Shown piece after piece: positions 44,601 to 53,590 of a DNA stretch of 64,000 nt. Position numbers and translations under genes: made by a program. The DNA lies in contig JAUIRK010000751.1 of assembly GCA_030549495.1 (NCBI GenBank), positions 186,001 through 250,000 of the forward strand, read 5' to 3'. Each line of letters starts with the position of its first letter. Positions within the stretch are counted from its first letter, which is position 1. Origin of the DNA: Nectonema munidae. Taxonomy: Eukaryota; Nematomorpha; Nectonematoida; Nectonematidae. The notes under the pieces are model-generated. The model did no database searches. It worked only from the letters and a program-made list of their open reading frames with translations, and was not told the origin of the DNA.

Positions 44601-45267
44601 CATCAAGTTTGGAATTAGGAGTAGAGCAATGAAGTTTCTGCTTCTCAAAGGAGATGAGTGCTTGGAAGTGCAAAACTCTTCGCCTTCATACCACATTCCG
44701 TATCTGCAAACTGTTTTACTCAGTCTAACAGAAAATCCAGATGCATCTTGTAGCAGTGATGACAAAGCTGTCAAACACGTTATAGATAACAGCGTTCTAA
44801 AACTGATATCAGCCAAACTCTTTTCAGCGAATAAAATTTCTGAAAGTGCACAGCTTCTATGCATGTGTGGCAATTACTTGCAGGCTTGCCGCTACATCCT
44901 GCTATCTCAGCAAGTACTTCCTGCCTTAAGTCTGTCCTCATTTTTCCTTCCTTCAACACAAGAAGCTTTTGCGTCGTGTTTGAGCGAATTCTCGAACTTA
45001 GGACTCATGCCTCTCCGTCAAGAAAGTGGTAATTGCTTTAGGATCGCCAACACTAAAACTGCCGTCCTTTCATCTCTTTATCAAGGCAATTTTCATGAGG
45101 TGTTTGCGGGATTAGAAAAACTGCAATGCCACTTTTTGCGCCTTCTCTTCCATCGTTACCTTTTACATCTTTCTTCAAGGGAGTGCATTTCAAATCAGAG
45201 TTTGGTTTCTTTCACTCGTTTAAAAGTCTTCTTGCAAGAGAACCCATTTATTGAAGACCAAATGTGA
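41644..45267 (+). CDS. WDR11: WD repeat-containing protein 11
   Basis: WDR11 forms a complex with FAM91A1 (and C17orf75 in vertebrates) that captures AP-1-derived vesicles at the trans-Golgi network; it also has roles in cilia and Hedgehog signalling. At 1207 aa it matches the human protein (1224 aa) in length and order. Blades of two N-terminal beta-propellers are seen: AWNDCGFLAYASYNFVCLLD (about 20-40), ILASADEFGVIFV, VGTTSGSVQIIKM near 455, SLGRVKNEITITDIVSGTT near 505, LKQYLMIAYEGTSRVEMWNI near 555, REHFVLTDKLGTLYHF near 628 and LANSQGLLAFWDLSSR near 680. A C-terminal helical solenoid follows, with SAQLLCMCGNYLQACRYIL near 1070. There is no intron. The start gives a human-like N-terminus. 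PTCD1 follows 545 bp downstream. Confidence 0.93.
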   Translation: MIFLDSQIIPGCIHQGNKCLAWNDCGFLAYASYNFVCLLDSNLFPLQTFSAHEGIVCCLSWQPCNTFHGNKPEENLILASADEFGVIFVTSRSLDSQIRVQCTIKTGKKRINDLFWLPDSNGYHSMLCILTNNSLFLIYNIYENNELLRHSFSLPVYLFSISPFEFSSFVFLNDSKLEIFNLYQCKEQTSSYSLTLSSKKSIDISFLLSLEHNRTESKNYEMNYLKGLKGFECLKMIFLRSMKNVLILLFPQNILFLSLKLEICLSSLKIVSKISPFENIWICSDESSIICLHKNSSISVYQNSNVISSDCMGRMRACLSSDEMYNIFYDNSEGHILNFSLTYRSEALKMLNNKLLDTVIASCLCNNLIAVLLKDGRVLVRIMQKQLYASGHLTTQSVDLPFHNQVLTKKSVKIKVYGLSSFSLMPSSCIISLYTTNLLEDFAEQEKRIILAVGTTSGSVQIIKMDSCFKLKVFNIHPYPIKYIEWIDKGRFITYAHSKPSLSLGRVKNEITITDIVSGTTQLLINKPKLELNEESVISCFKISGLKQYLMIAYEGTSRVEMWNIKSLKLIRKFPPSFSSFTSFQWSPFYPTTFRKIISSNEENNDDAPKSGNYLSKNSAKCVNTLFREHFVLTDKLGTLYHFIVDENGVKKGSSIPSVDSIPNVSHIEWFNDIIVLANSQGLLAFWDLSSRDLGSRISRVVSSTSFPSHKRSKGDAIKRLTSNPNVKSSSLLFVLFNSGGVDIWNAREAALIHTLVFPFHPSLYVIDAVWLPNNCLCFLLKNVTIVTFKLETKVDSLSNSRFCDFFKLASTHYARLHSLPLSAKKLVYERLHTNPEKFTNDESISQVFPSEKYAKSINFTFQHIFHNIKKLCPNTSTNLSVIATIFKDEFEFFFWKFCDNLFFTPSKEHLFDKNTSTFYPLFSELLFDPLSHKIKILYEIILMERILNVLHTSLFISKSVAIDAQERSSNAHHFKKLLTLLISSFIKFGIRSRAMKFLLLKGDECLEVQNSSPSYHIPYLQTVLLSLTENPDASCSSDDKAVKHVIDNSVLKLISAKLFSANKISESAQLLCMCGNYLQACRYILLSQQVLPALSLSSFFLPSTQEAFASCLSEFSNLGLMPLRQESGNCFRIANTKTAVLSSLYQGNFHEVFAGLEKLQCHFLRLLFHRYLLHLSSRECISNQSLVSFTRLKVFLQENPFIEDQM

Positions 45268-45336
45268 TGTCCTTTTGCAAAGTACATGCGATTCAAACAT
45301 TCCCTCAATTAAAATTAAAATTATATGGGTATTTCA

Positions 45337-45342
45337 AATAAA
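45337..45342 (+). terminator. WDR11 poly(A) signal
   Basis: AATAAA about 70 bp after the WDR11 stop codon, followed by a T-rich stretch. The small open frame at 45251-45526 overlapping this point is judged chance. Confidence 0.55.
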
Positions 45343-45811
45343 ATATTTTATGCTCTTCCAACGCATTTTATTTATATTTCAACTATTTGTAAAAATGCCC
45401 CTCTCTTCTCGCATCCACTCAGATTATAAAACAATTTTTGATAAAACCTTATATATGTTAATAGAAGAATTTTTGAGAAAACCTTATATATGTTTATGTC
45501 CGCGTTTCTCTAGCCTTTTATTTTAATCTCCAACTGAGATTCTAAAATATTTAAAAATTGCCCACTATGAAGCAAAAAATAGCGAAAATATTTCACCTTT
45601 TCAAACTTCAATTTCAATTCTTCATTCCATTTAAGTTCAATGATCTACATCTCATGTGTATATATGATATACATGTCTATTTATTCAAATGTAGTAATTT
45701 TTAAGTTAACATTTAAAAATTTTAATTATATTTTTATTTACGCCTAATCTTTTATCTATTCGTTACACTCTTAGAATTTCTTTTTTCCTCATTGACGAAG
45801 AGATATTAATT

Positions 45812-47674
45812 ATGAATTTTTGCAAATTAACGCAGAGGTACTTGTTTCTTAATCACTGCCTTAGCACTTTAGATCTCGCTTTCATAAAAGGTGGTCTTTG
45901 CCGTCATAATTTTGCAACAAGTAAACATAAGAAGGAAGAACCATTCGGAAATTTATATAAGTCGGAAAGCGAAGGTATAAGTCGTCCACCAGGATTTTAT
46001 GTATCAAATCATGATACTGATGGAGAACATGAAGGTGAGGAAGATTCTGATGAAGGAGTATTGGTAACTCGACATAGAAACCACCCATTTTGGCATCTAT
46101 CTGAAATGAAGCGTTTATCTAAGGTAAATGTCAAGGATGCGATAAGACACTTTGAAGAAACTTTACTTAAAAAAGAAAAGTTGCCAAAGCTAGAAGAAAA
46201 TTTATTCCTGTACCAACAGTTATATCATCTCGTAATTCGTAATTGTGCTATCATTGGCTTGGCCGAAAAAGCCTTTTTCCATTATAACACGTTTTGCGAA
46301 GATTATCGAATGCCTATAAGTAATCGTTTGGTCACTTCATTATTCAACGCATGCGCGAACTGTAAAGACAAAGAATTTGCTTTAAAAAACGCTAGAAAAC
46401 TTTATAAAAAGGTGACATCTTTATCTGATTCTAAAAATGAACCTCCTCAAGGAAAGATTGTTATGAAAAAACCCTTCCTTTTGAACGACCTTAATTACTC
46501 GATTATTATCAAAGCTTTTAGCTTGTTAGGCGATTACAGATTAGCTTTCCAAGCATTTAAAGATCTAAAGTCCTTAAATCCGCGTTCTATTCGCTCAGAC
46601 TCTTTTTCGCACTTGTTGATGGCTTGCATAGAAAACAAAAAACGCGGTTTCTATCTCGCATTAAAGGTTTTCAAAGAAATGAAAAGTTGCAATGTAAATC
46701 CTACTTTAATTCACTTCAATTTATTACTAAGAAGCATACGTGACTGTAGTTTTGGTTGCGCTCAAAATATGTTGAGGCTCAGTGCGCCATTAGAGCCTGA
46801 TTTCATAACATTATTAGACAATGAAAGCGATGAAGCAATGGAAGATAGAAAGGCTTTAATAAGTGTATCAGCTAATAACTTTTTGTCGAATCCTGAAAAG
46901 GCTTTAGCTAATATAAATAAAAGTAATGACATAGACATAGGACGCTTAGAAAAGGACTATTTTAATGCTTTAGCCACTCCTAATGGCCGATTTGAATTCT
47001 TAGGGGGTTTTAAAGGCCTTAAAGATGCACTAAATAGATTTAGAGTCAAACCCGATATCAAATTGTTAAGTTTAGTGACTGAAATTTTACCGAATCAACA
47101 AGTGCTTTCGATAACAAATTCTCTGGTTCACTTTGCAAATATAAATAACATAACCTTAGACACAATATTCTTTAATATGTTAATCAAAAAGGTGACGTAT
47201 TTTCAAAAGCCAGAAGAAAAGGAAGATGTAAAGCCGATTTTGTTTGTAATGTCAGCTAATCATGTTACACCAGATATCAAAACTTTTGGTATCTTATCCA
47301 TTTCTGACTTCACTACAAGTCGAGCCATGCAAATATTGAAATATATTGATGATTATGGGGGCGTTCCTAATATTGTCATATACACAACTTTTGTGAATAA
47401 TGCATACAAATGTGACGATATAGATTACTTGCGCGCAATACTCACTGAAATGGAGGCAAGGTCAGATCATCTAAATGTTACAAAAGATTTTTTACAATCT
47501 GTAGAAAATCTAGTTTCCAAATTCATCATTTATGAAACTTATTGGGACAAGCGTGAGTGCAAAAAGATTCCATCCCATTTAGCTAATGAAGACACATTCG
47601 TTAATTTTCGCCAATTTTCTCGATTTTATCAAAATTGGTTGAGTTTAGCCAAAGTTGTGCCTAAAGATGACTAA
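45812..47674 (+). CDS. PTCD1: Pentatricopeptide repeat domain-containing protein 1, mitochondrial
   Basis: PTCD1 is a mitochondrial PPR protein that binds leucine tRNAs and 16S rRNA and is needed for large-subunit ribosome assembly. The 620 codons (human about 700) preserve its order: a targeting-like N-terminus (RYLFLNHCL ... RHNFATSKHKK), EPFGNL, an acidic linker, then HRNHPFWHLSEMKRLSKV near residue 88-105, which matches RNTPYWYFLQCKHL in human. PPR helices run over about 100-310 (SFSHLLMACIENKKRGFYLA, HFNLLLRSIRDCSFG). A diverged middle is followed by GGFKGLKDALNRFRVKPDIKLLSL near 395 and more PPRs (TIFFNMLIKKVTYF, VTPDIKTFGILSI, VPNIVIYTTFVNNAYK) to about 545. PTCD3 was considered, but the landmark segments match PTCD1. 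Single exon. Confidence 0.88.
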   Translation: MNFCKLTQRYLFLNHCLSTLDLAFIKGGLCRHNFATSKHKKEEPFGNLYKSESEGISRPPGFYVSNHDTDGEHEGEEDSDEGVLVTRHRNHPFWHLSEMKRLSKVNVKDAIRHFEETLLKKEKLPKLEENLFLYQQLYHLVIRNCAIIGLAEKAFFHYNTFCEDYRMPISNRLVTSLFNACANCKDKEFALKNARKLYKKVTSLSDSKNEPPQGKIVMKKPFLLNDLNYSIIIKAFSLLGDYRLAFQAFKDLKSLNPRSIRSDSFSHLLMACIENKKRGFYLALKVFKEMKSCNVNPTLIHFNLLLRSIRDCSFGCAQNMLRLSAPLEPDFITLLDNESDEAMEDRKALISVSANNFLSNPEKALANINKSNDIDIGRLEKDYFNALATPNGRFEFLGGFKGLKDALNRFRVKPDIKLLSLVTEILPNQQVLSITNSLVHFANINNITLDTIFFNMLIKKVTYFQKPEEKEDVKPILFVMSANHVTPDIKTFGILSISDFTTSRAMQILKYIDDYGGVPNIVIYTTFVNNAYKCDDIDYLRAILTEMEARSDHLNVTKDFLQSVENLVSKFIIYETYWDKRECKKIPSHLANEDTFVNFRQFSRFYQNWLSLAKVVPKDD

Positions 47675-47703
47675 TTTCATTTTGTTTAATCTTTTTAATG
47701 TTA

Positions 47704-47709
47704 AATAAA
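47704..47709 (+). terminator. PTCD1 poly(A) signal
   Basis: AATAAA 30 bp after the PTCD1 stop, followed by TTTTATTTTGTTTTATTG, a T/GT-rich downstream element. A second AATAAA lies near 47743. Confidence 0.65.
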
Positions 47710-47779
47710 AAATTTTATTTTGTTTTATTGATAATTTCAAAAAATAAAAGAAGCATTAATAATATTATATAATATTGGA

Positions 47780-48000
47780 TTAACCCTAGAAGGTATTCTT
47801 CAAAAAAACTACAAGTCAATTCTTTCGGGACCTTTAAGGCCCGGTAATTGTTTAAACACTCTCAATAGAAAAACAGTCAGTATTGTTTCATACGAAAACA
47901 CATATCCATGTATTTGGTATAAATATAAATATGCAAAACTGATGGATGCAAATCTCAATTAAAAAGTCAACTATATATTTGTGTAAAGGGTTATAAAATC
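47780..48000. mobile_element. piggyBac-like terminus / possible MITE
   Basis: TTAACCCTAGAAGGTATTC at 47780 matches the form of the piggyBac end at 61884 (CCTTAGAAGG). AAAGGGTTAT near 47988 may be the other end, but the pairing is short. A further short inverted pair, CGGGACCTTTAAGGCCCGG, lies just inside the left end at about 47828. Confidence 0.4.
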
Positions 48001-48550
48001 ATATGTGGGTAGTAAATATAAATTATTACTGATCTATGTTTTTACGAAAGTAGAATTTTTATCAGAAATTTAATTTATATTTTCAACCTATGCATTGCTC
48101 CACAAATCGGATATTAGATTGGCTTTTGAATGATGGTTGCACACATTATTGAAGCATGGAGCTCACGCGTGTTTAATTTTTCTCTTTCTAAAACCATATA
48201 TCACTACTTCTATTTTCACTCATTTTTGTAATCTCTTTTGTTTGCATAAAACATGGGGTTTAAAACTTCAAAAAGAAAATATATCTCTCACGCCCATATA
48301 AAATTTAAGGAATAAACTTTTGCTTATATATGATTTAGAAGAGCCTAGGTTACCATTTTATATTAAATTCTATGTGAATTAAATTATTGTATACTTTCAA
48401 AAACTTTTCCTCAAAATTGAAGTGAGTGGTTATGTAAAAAATTTAATTCTAACTAGGGAAATAAAATTTAATTTTGAGGTTTTATTCAAATCCTATATTA
48501 TAATGAATTGGAATTAAATTTTAATAAAGACTACATTTGTGTATTTTGGG

Positions 48551-49578
48551 CATACATGCCAACTTTGCTCATTCTAGATACAGATTTTTGTTCATGAAAA
48601 AAATTGAAACTTGTGCCAAACATTTGTCAAATTTGCAGTGCTTTCAAATGAACTGTAGAAGTAGACTTTGTATTTAATGTCAGCTGAATGAATGGATCTC
48701 ATAGAAGCAAGAAGTTGAGTACATGAACATTAATCTCAAAACTCGTTGATTTAAAGGAAGGACAAGAGGACACCCTTATGTTGGCCATGCTCTGCTCCCT
48801 CACAACAATAAACTTTTAAAAGCTGCTGCATCTTTGAATCGGCTTCTCCAAGAAAGATTTGCTCCTTCCAAAATACACGGTTTCCAAGTGCTTCTGCAAT
48901 TTTGCCTGGCTTTTATGTCTTAGCTATTTTAAATGCAATTTCATATGAGGCCTCAACTACGCCTGGATTCTCCCGAAGAAAAAACTCACAGGCATCAAGT
49001 CTTTGGCTTTTGAGCAGCGTTCATATCGATTAAAAATATCCTAATCCTTCTTTGCGTTTTCTTTTCGTTTAGGCATTCAAGTTTTGGTGCTCTCTTTTAC
49101 TTTGTAATCAAGACAGCATGGCAAAAACAGATTGCGGCTTCTTAATGCAATAATATATACAGATAGATGATATAGTATTGAAACGAAATTATGATGATAG
49201 AATGATGTTAGAAAACAAATTGTAATGATATGAAAGTTTGTTAACGCTTAAACAAAAATGAAATGTGATAAATATAAATTGTTTCGAAAAATATAATGAC
49301 AAATTATTAACATCTCAAGTCTTTTATTACAAGGCCTTCCCGCTAAGCCTCCACTGCACCTGTACTAGTGTAAAGAGTTTCTACTTTTTCGAAGTCAAAC
49401 TCATGATTTCTATTTTCACCCATGTTCTTCTAAACGTGAGAGAGATGAGTTTGAACAAATAGAAAGAAATTATTTTTTAAAATCGATATTTTGACCAAAA
49501 TCTTAATCGGAAATCGGACTGAGATGTCTAAATCGGTATGATCCCGCCAAAATCGTGATAGTTGGCATGCATGCATGT
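48551..49578 (-). mobile_element. hAT-like element remnant with ZBED/SCAN-type transposase piece
   Basis: The ends look inverted: GCATACATGCCAACT near 48550 and, reverse-complemented from about 49578, GCATGCATGCCAACT. On the minus strand, 49000-48880 gives RLDACEFFLRENPGVVEASY then EIAFKIAKT and KPGKIAEAL, typical of the segment after the BED finger in hAT/KiloCharlie-like transposases (ASYxIAxxIAKxKKPxTIxExL). Upstream (49090-49020) a basic MPKRKEKTQRR start may be the N-terminus. Stops are present and the catalytic domain is absent. Confidence 0.55.
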
Positions 49579-49812
49579 TGCTCATAGATTTGAGTATGAA
49601 ATGCAAAATAATTTCCACTTAACACCATCTCTATTAAGTGCAAAATTTCAGAAACGTTAAGGTCGGTTTATTTTTAAGTCTGTTCTAAAGAATTGTTAGC
49701 GAAATTTCCAACGAGATACTTGTAAAAAGGTTTTGAACTTTAAAACTTATAAAAGTGAAGCTTTCTTTAGGTTTTACTTTTTTAATCTTGATATCATCTC
49801 ATTACAGAGTGA

Positions 49813-49815
49813 TTA
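49813..49815 (+). repeat. TTA target-site duplication (left)
   Basis: TTA at 49813-49815 is repeated at 51566-51568, immediately outside the inverted repeats of the next element. Confidence 0.6.
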
Positions 49816-51565
49816 CACTGAACAACAAAAAATTTTTACTGGAGATGTGTAAAGTGATTTAGACTAATTTGGGTACGCTGATTTCAAAAATCATAACCGC
49901 TTTGCTGTAATCACGTCAGGATTTTCAGTAACAGAAATATTCCCATTGCCTAGAAGTCAGGATTTCAATGAAATTTACAAAAATTCATTTATTTCATCAT
50001 GAATGCTTCAAAATTATAGAAATTACAGAAAAACTCCACTAGAATGTAATTAAAAATGCTTTAGGCATTTGGCTTTGCGTTTGTGCTGCTCTGTGTCAGT
50101 TTCACGATGCAGGAACCAGCAGAAATCGCCCATCATGTTCGGGTTGTGCCGCCCTTGGTAACGCGTCTCCATGAGTGAAATCTCTTGGTGGAATCGCTCG
50201 CCGTGCTCGTCCGAGACTGCTTCCAAGTTGCCAGGGAAGAAGTTCAGGTGCTGGTGTAGGAAATGGATTTTCAGGGACATCCTGGAGCCAAGTTCCCTGA
50301 AGGACTCCAGCAGCTGCTGCACTATTTCTTCATAGTTGTCCGCGCGCTCGTTCCCCAAGAAGTTGTCCTTCACAGCTTTGAAGCTCCTCCACGTTGCCAG
50401 CTCTTTGGGGTTTAGAGTTGTCGGAAAAGTTTCGTCCTCCATAATCTGTCGGATTTGCGGTCCAACAAAGACACCAGCCTTGATCTTGGCCTCCGACAAG
50501 GTGTTGCCAAACTTTTCCTTGAGGTATAAAAACCCACGCCCATTCAGATCCATTCCCCGTACAAAACTTTTCATCAAGCCGAGCTTTATGTGGAGTGGTG
50601 GAAGGAAAACCTTGGCTGGGTCGACAAGGGCGACATGCTTCACGTTGTGTCGACCGGGTACATGCTCCTTTTGCTCTTCCCAATCTTTCTTCGTCCAGTT
50701 TTTCTTGTCGTCTCTGCTATTCCAGAGACAAAGGAAGCACATGTATTTCGTGTAGCCTGACTGCAGCCCTAACAACAGCGTCACCACTTTCAAGTCTCCG
50801 CAGATGTGCCAGTTGAAGTCATTGTACTTGATGGAATCAAGCAGCTGCCGCATAGTCTGATAGGTCTCTGTCATGCCGAACGCGTGAACCAGTGGGACTG
50901 ATGGTTTCTCGTTGCCATTGTGGAGCAAAACAGCCTTCAAGCTGTTCTTCCCCGAGTCGATGAAGAGGCGCCAGTCTGCAGGATCGTCCTTTATTCTTCT
51001 TGTTGAAGCCGGCGATGCTTGTGCAGCAGAAATAACAATCATCATGATGATTTTGCGACTCACGCCATATCATGGGCACCGCAAATGGCATGCTCGCGCG
51101 CTTGCCCACCAACCACTGAGTCAAGGTTGTGTGACAGCTTGTGCAGCAGATGTGTGGTGCCCAGCTCTGTTCTTGGTCCCCCACCTTACACCCGAAGTAG
51201 TGAAAGTAGGCGGCCTTCATTTTCACTGCTGTAGATATACTTCGCTGTTGGTCTTTTTTGGTATACCGACCACAGACATAACAGAAGTTGTCAGGATGAT
51301 TGGTACAGGAATGCCTACTCATCTTTATCTGAAAGAAAGAAATATAACACAAGTTAACAACAATTGTACGAAATAGACATGTTAAAGACATATGTAAATT
51401 TCATTGTAATCCTGACTTCTAGGCAATGGGAATATTTCTGTTCCTGAAAATCCTGATGTGATACAGCAAAACGGTTATCATTTTTGAAATCAGCGTACCC
51501 AAATTAGTCTTAAATCACTTTACACATCTCCAATAAAATTTTTTTTTGAAATTTGTTGTTCAGTG
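49816..51565 (-). mobile_element. 1.75-kb DNA transposon with ~165-bp TIRs (CACTG...CAGTG)
   Basis: Left repeat 49816-49978 and right repeat 51394-51565 are inverted copies agreeing over nearly their whole length: CACTGAACAACAAA, GGAGATGTGTAAAGTGATTT, AATTTGGGTACGCTGATTTC, CAGGATTTTCAG, AATATTCCCATTGCCTAGAA, with scattered mismatches and small indels. The interior is near 50% GC by eye, far above the surroundings. CACTG ends with a 3-bp duplication are compatible with a CACTA/CMC-type element, but the transposase does not let me assign a superfamily. Well-preserved ends and the base-composition step suggest recent arrival, possibly by horizontal transfer. Confidence 0.92.
50050..51322 (-). 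pseudogene. Transposon protein of the CYVCG / WAPHxCC family, internally deleted
   Basis: From ATG 51322 the minus-strand frame reads MSRHSCTNHP, CYVCGRYTKKDQQ, YFHYFGCKVGDQEQSWAPHI, CCTSC, KRASMPFAVPMIWRE and DDCYFC: a cysteine-rich, zinc-binding N-terminus. Near 51010 the frame is lost, and the rest lies in the frame ending at 50050: DPADWRLFIDSGKNSLKAVL, WHICGDLKVVTLLLGLQSGY, CFLCLWNSRD, FLPPLHIKLGLMKSFVRGMD, VGPQIRQIM, SDEHGERFHQE and YQGRHNPNMMGDFCWFL. These are recognisable as a very common uncharacterised family in arthropod and other animal genomes. Intact members have roughly a hundred more residues between the two parts, so this copy has an internal deletion plus a frameshift. TTTCTTTCTTTCAG just upstream of the ATG is a good splice acceptor, hinting at a 5'UTR intron. 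Confidence 0.85.
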
Positions 51566-51568
51566 TTA

Positions 51569-52127
51569 TTAAACTACAATAATAATTCAAAAATAGTGCA
51601 TAAATATTTTGAGATGTTATAAAATAAGATGTATACTTTGTTGAAGATACCTGTCTTATAGATCTCCAAACTTTTGAATTAATTTTATTCAATTAATTGT
51701 AAGTTTTTGTTTTGTACTTTGGTTTTTAATTATTATCTTCTCTACGAAAACTTTTGGTTTCTGGAAAACTAAAAATTCAAGAAAATATTCCTATTTCTAA
51801 TTGAAATAATTTCTCTATTATCAAATGCTGGCATGTATACGGTTTAATAAGACACAAAAATGTAATATTTAATGATGACCATGAAAACTATTTGCCATAA
51901 TGTATTTGCCAATTTTTTGCGAATATAGTAAAAAAGATTATGAAATATTACACACCTGCGTGCCTGCTTCACAAACAAACTAAATTATAGGCATATTAGC
52001 CGTAGTAAAGAAGTGCTTTCAAAATCCTTTCCACTCACGCTCTATGAAAAAGTATTTATTGTGGTGACTTCTTCACCCTCTTTGTTATATCGGCTGGATT
52101 TTAAGCTAAATCAAATTTCACTCATAA
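51569..52127. other. Intergenic upstream of the two-TM protein gene
   Basis: A/T-rich. TGGCATGTATACGG near 51827 vaguely resembles the hAT-like ends at 48.55 and 49.58 kb but has no partner. No promoter motif is convincing. Confidence 0.4.
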
Positions 52128-52454
52128 ATGAAAGTTTGCCCTTCAAGTTTGCGCCATGGAGTAGGTTTGTTGAAGGAATGCAGCCCTAGAAATGGCTTTT
52201 TTTTCATTGTGAATGGAGTTGCTTGCGTCTTTCTGATGGTGTTAGCCGCACTCTTTATGAAATCCAGCTTCTCTCGTTACAAGTCTTATGTTTCCTTTCA
52301 CATATGTGTTATGCTGGGCAGTGTTGGTATCGGATGCTTTTTCGCTTCTTTTGCATTCTTATTTTATATGGCGCGAAAGTTCAGACAAATTTGCATGTCA
52401 AATGCCCCGATCTTAATTGAGCAAAATGAAGAAACCAACGAGTATGCGTTCTAG
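52128..52454 (+). CDS. Small two-pass membrane protein, unrecognised
   Basis: 108 codons with real-gene character: two clean hydrophobic spans at about residues 24-44 (FFFIVNGVACVFLMVLAALF) and 55-80 (FHICVMLGSVGIGCFFASFA and onward), a short basic loop (KSSFSRYKSY), a basic stretch after the second span (ARKFRQ) and an acidic tail ending EETNEYAF. A small TMEM-type or organelle assembly protein (COX20- or TMEM141-like size and topology) is possible, but I see no decisive motif. The codon use resembles PTCD1 and WDR11. A poly(A) signal follows at 52591. The first ATG is used; no upstream in-frame extension is seen. It could also be one exon of a longer gene. Confidence 0.55.
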   Translation: MKVCPSSLRHGVGLLKECSPRNGFFFIVNGVACVFLMVLAALFMKSSFSRYKSYVSFHICVMLGSVGIGCFFASFAFLFYMARKFRQICMSNAPILIEQNEETNEYAF

Positions 52455-52590
52455 CAAATTCATCATTTATTCTCCTGTTTATAAAAATTCTTCCCAGAAG
52501 CAACAATCTACACATTTTATTACTTTTATTGAAACTTTAGGCTATTTTTAATTTGTTGCATTTATTCTCCAAAATATTTAGAATGGGCAA

Positions 52591-52596
52591 AATAAA
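52591..52596 (+). terminator. Poly(A) signal after the two-TM gene
   Basis: AATAAA 137 bp after the stop at 52454, followed by a T-rich tract (ATATTTTTTTTGAATATTG). It supports the preceding frame being expressed. Confidence 0.45.
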
Positions 52597-52599
52597 AAA

Positions 52600-53104
52600 T
52601 GTTTGACATATTTTTTTTGAATATTGTATAGATAGACTATTAATTTTAACTTACCATTGATGGCTTCTATGCACAGATTTAATAAAGAAAGCTATTCAAC
52701 CTTCTAAATTGTCCTTCTTAAAAAAATATATCCAGTATAAGAACTGTAATTATATGGTTGCATCATTTTTCATGTAAAGTTTTAACATGGAAAGTTGTAT
52801 TAATCATAGAACTCCAATTGAATCATTAAAATTTTATTATGAAGTAAAGTCGATTAATCATATCAACTTTGTAATTTTCGCGGGTAACACTAGGATATAA
52901 ACTTTTTTCTTCACCCATTACTTATGATCTCAATCATTTACCTGCTACAGAAACAAGCGTAGCTAATTTACAATGCCCAAAATAACAATGACAGACCTAA
53001 TCGATCCTTTGAATAAAAATGTTATAAGTATAAAACATACATACTACATATGAGCTTAAACAAATTATTCTTTGAGACATTTTAACAAGTTTATTTTGAA
53101 GGTA
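52600..53104. other. Intergenic, A/T-rich
   Basis: No repeat or gene recognised before the MITE. Confidence 0.4.
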
Positions 53105-53582
53105 GTGTTGCCAGGTCTACGGATTTATCAGTATTTTTACGGATTTTCGTAGGGGAAATTTTCTACGGACAGATTTTTTCGGATTTGTACTTTTTGCGAA
53201 TACTCTACAGATAATTCAAAAATTATGGTTCTGAACAAATAAAAATTATTTTTTCAAAATCTATTTTCATTTTTAAATACCTTAACTTATTTTTCGGTGA
53301 ATTAATTAGTTAATAATTAGTTTTTACGATTCAATTAATTAGTTTCAGCATAATTGAAACGTTAGCCATTAGCAAAGGGGAAGGGCCTAAATTGAAATCT
53401 CCGAAATGATAACAATTTTGAAATCCTGAAGTTTTCTTGAACTGGTTGAGAGCTTTTTTCTCCATTTTTGTGAAAAAAATTAAGTGTTATCTCCCGCAGA
53501 AAATTTTCCTTGCTAAGGGCCTTGGTCTACGGATTTTTTTCGATTATTTTCAGGATATTTGATTTTGTGCCTGGCAACACTG
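53105..53582. mobile_element. hAT-type MITE, 478 bp, 8-bp target duplication
   Basis: Ends GTGTTGCCAGG (53105) and CCTGGCAACACTG (53582) are inverted, flanked by TGAAGGTA at 53097-53104 and 53583-53590. The left end lacks two terminal bases (CA) relative to the right. TCTACGGATTT occurs inside both ends but in the same orientation, giving a subterminal direct repeat. No coding capacity. Confidence 0.88.
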
Positions 53583-53590
53583 TGAAGGTA

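Noticed and set aside
45251-45526. 91-codon frame after WDR11
   Set aside because: It overlaps the WDR11 stop and the poly(A) signal and has no recognisable similarity.
45812-47674. PTCD3 (mitoribosomal mS39) identity
   Set aside because: Landmark segments (RNHPFW, the SFSHLLMACIENKKRGF region, GGFKGLKDAL) follow the PTCD1 order instead.
48551-49578. Host BED-finger or SCAN-domain gene
   Set aside because: The coding similarity is short, interrupted by stops and lies between inverted terminal sequences, so a transposon remnant is likelier.
50336-51376. Plus-strand frames of 139 and 154 codons in the GC-rich island
   Set aside because: They are antisense shadows of the transposon protein on the minus strand, favoured by higher GC.
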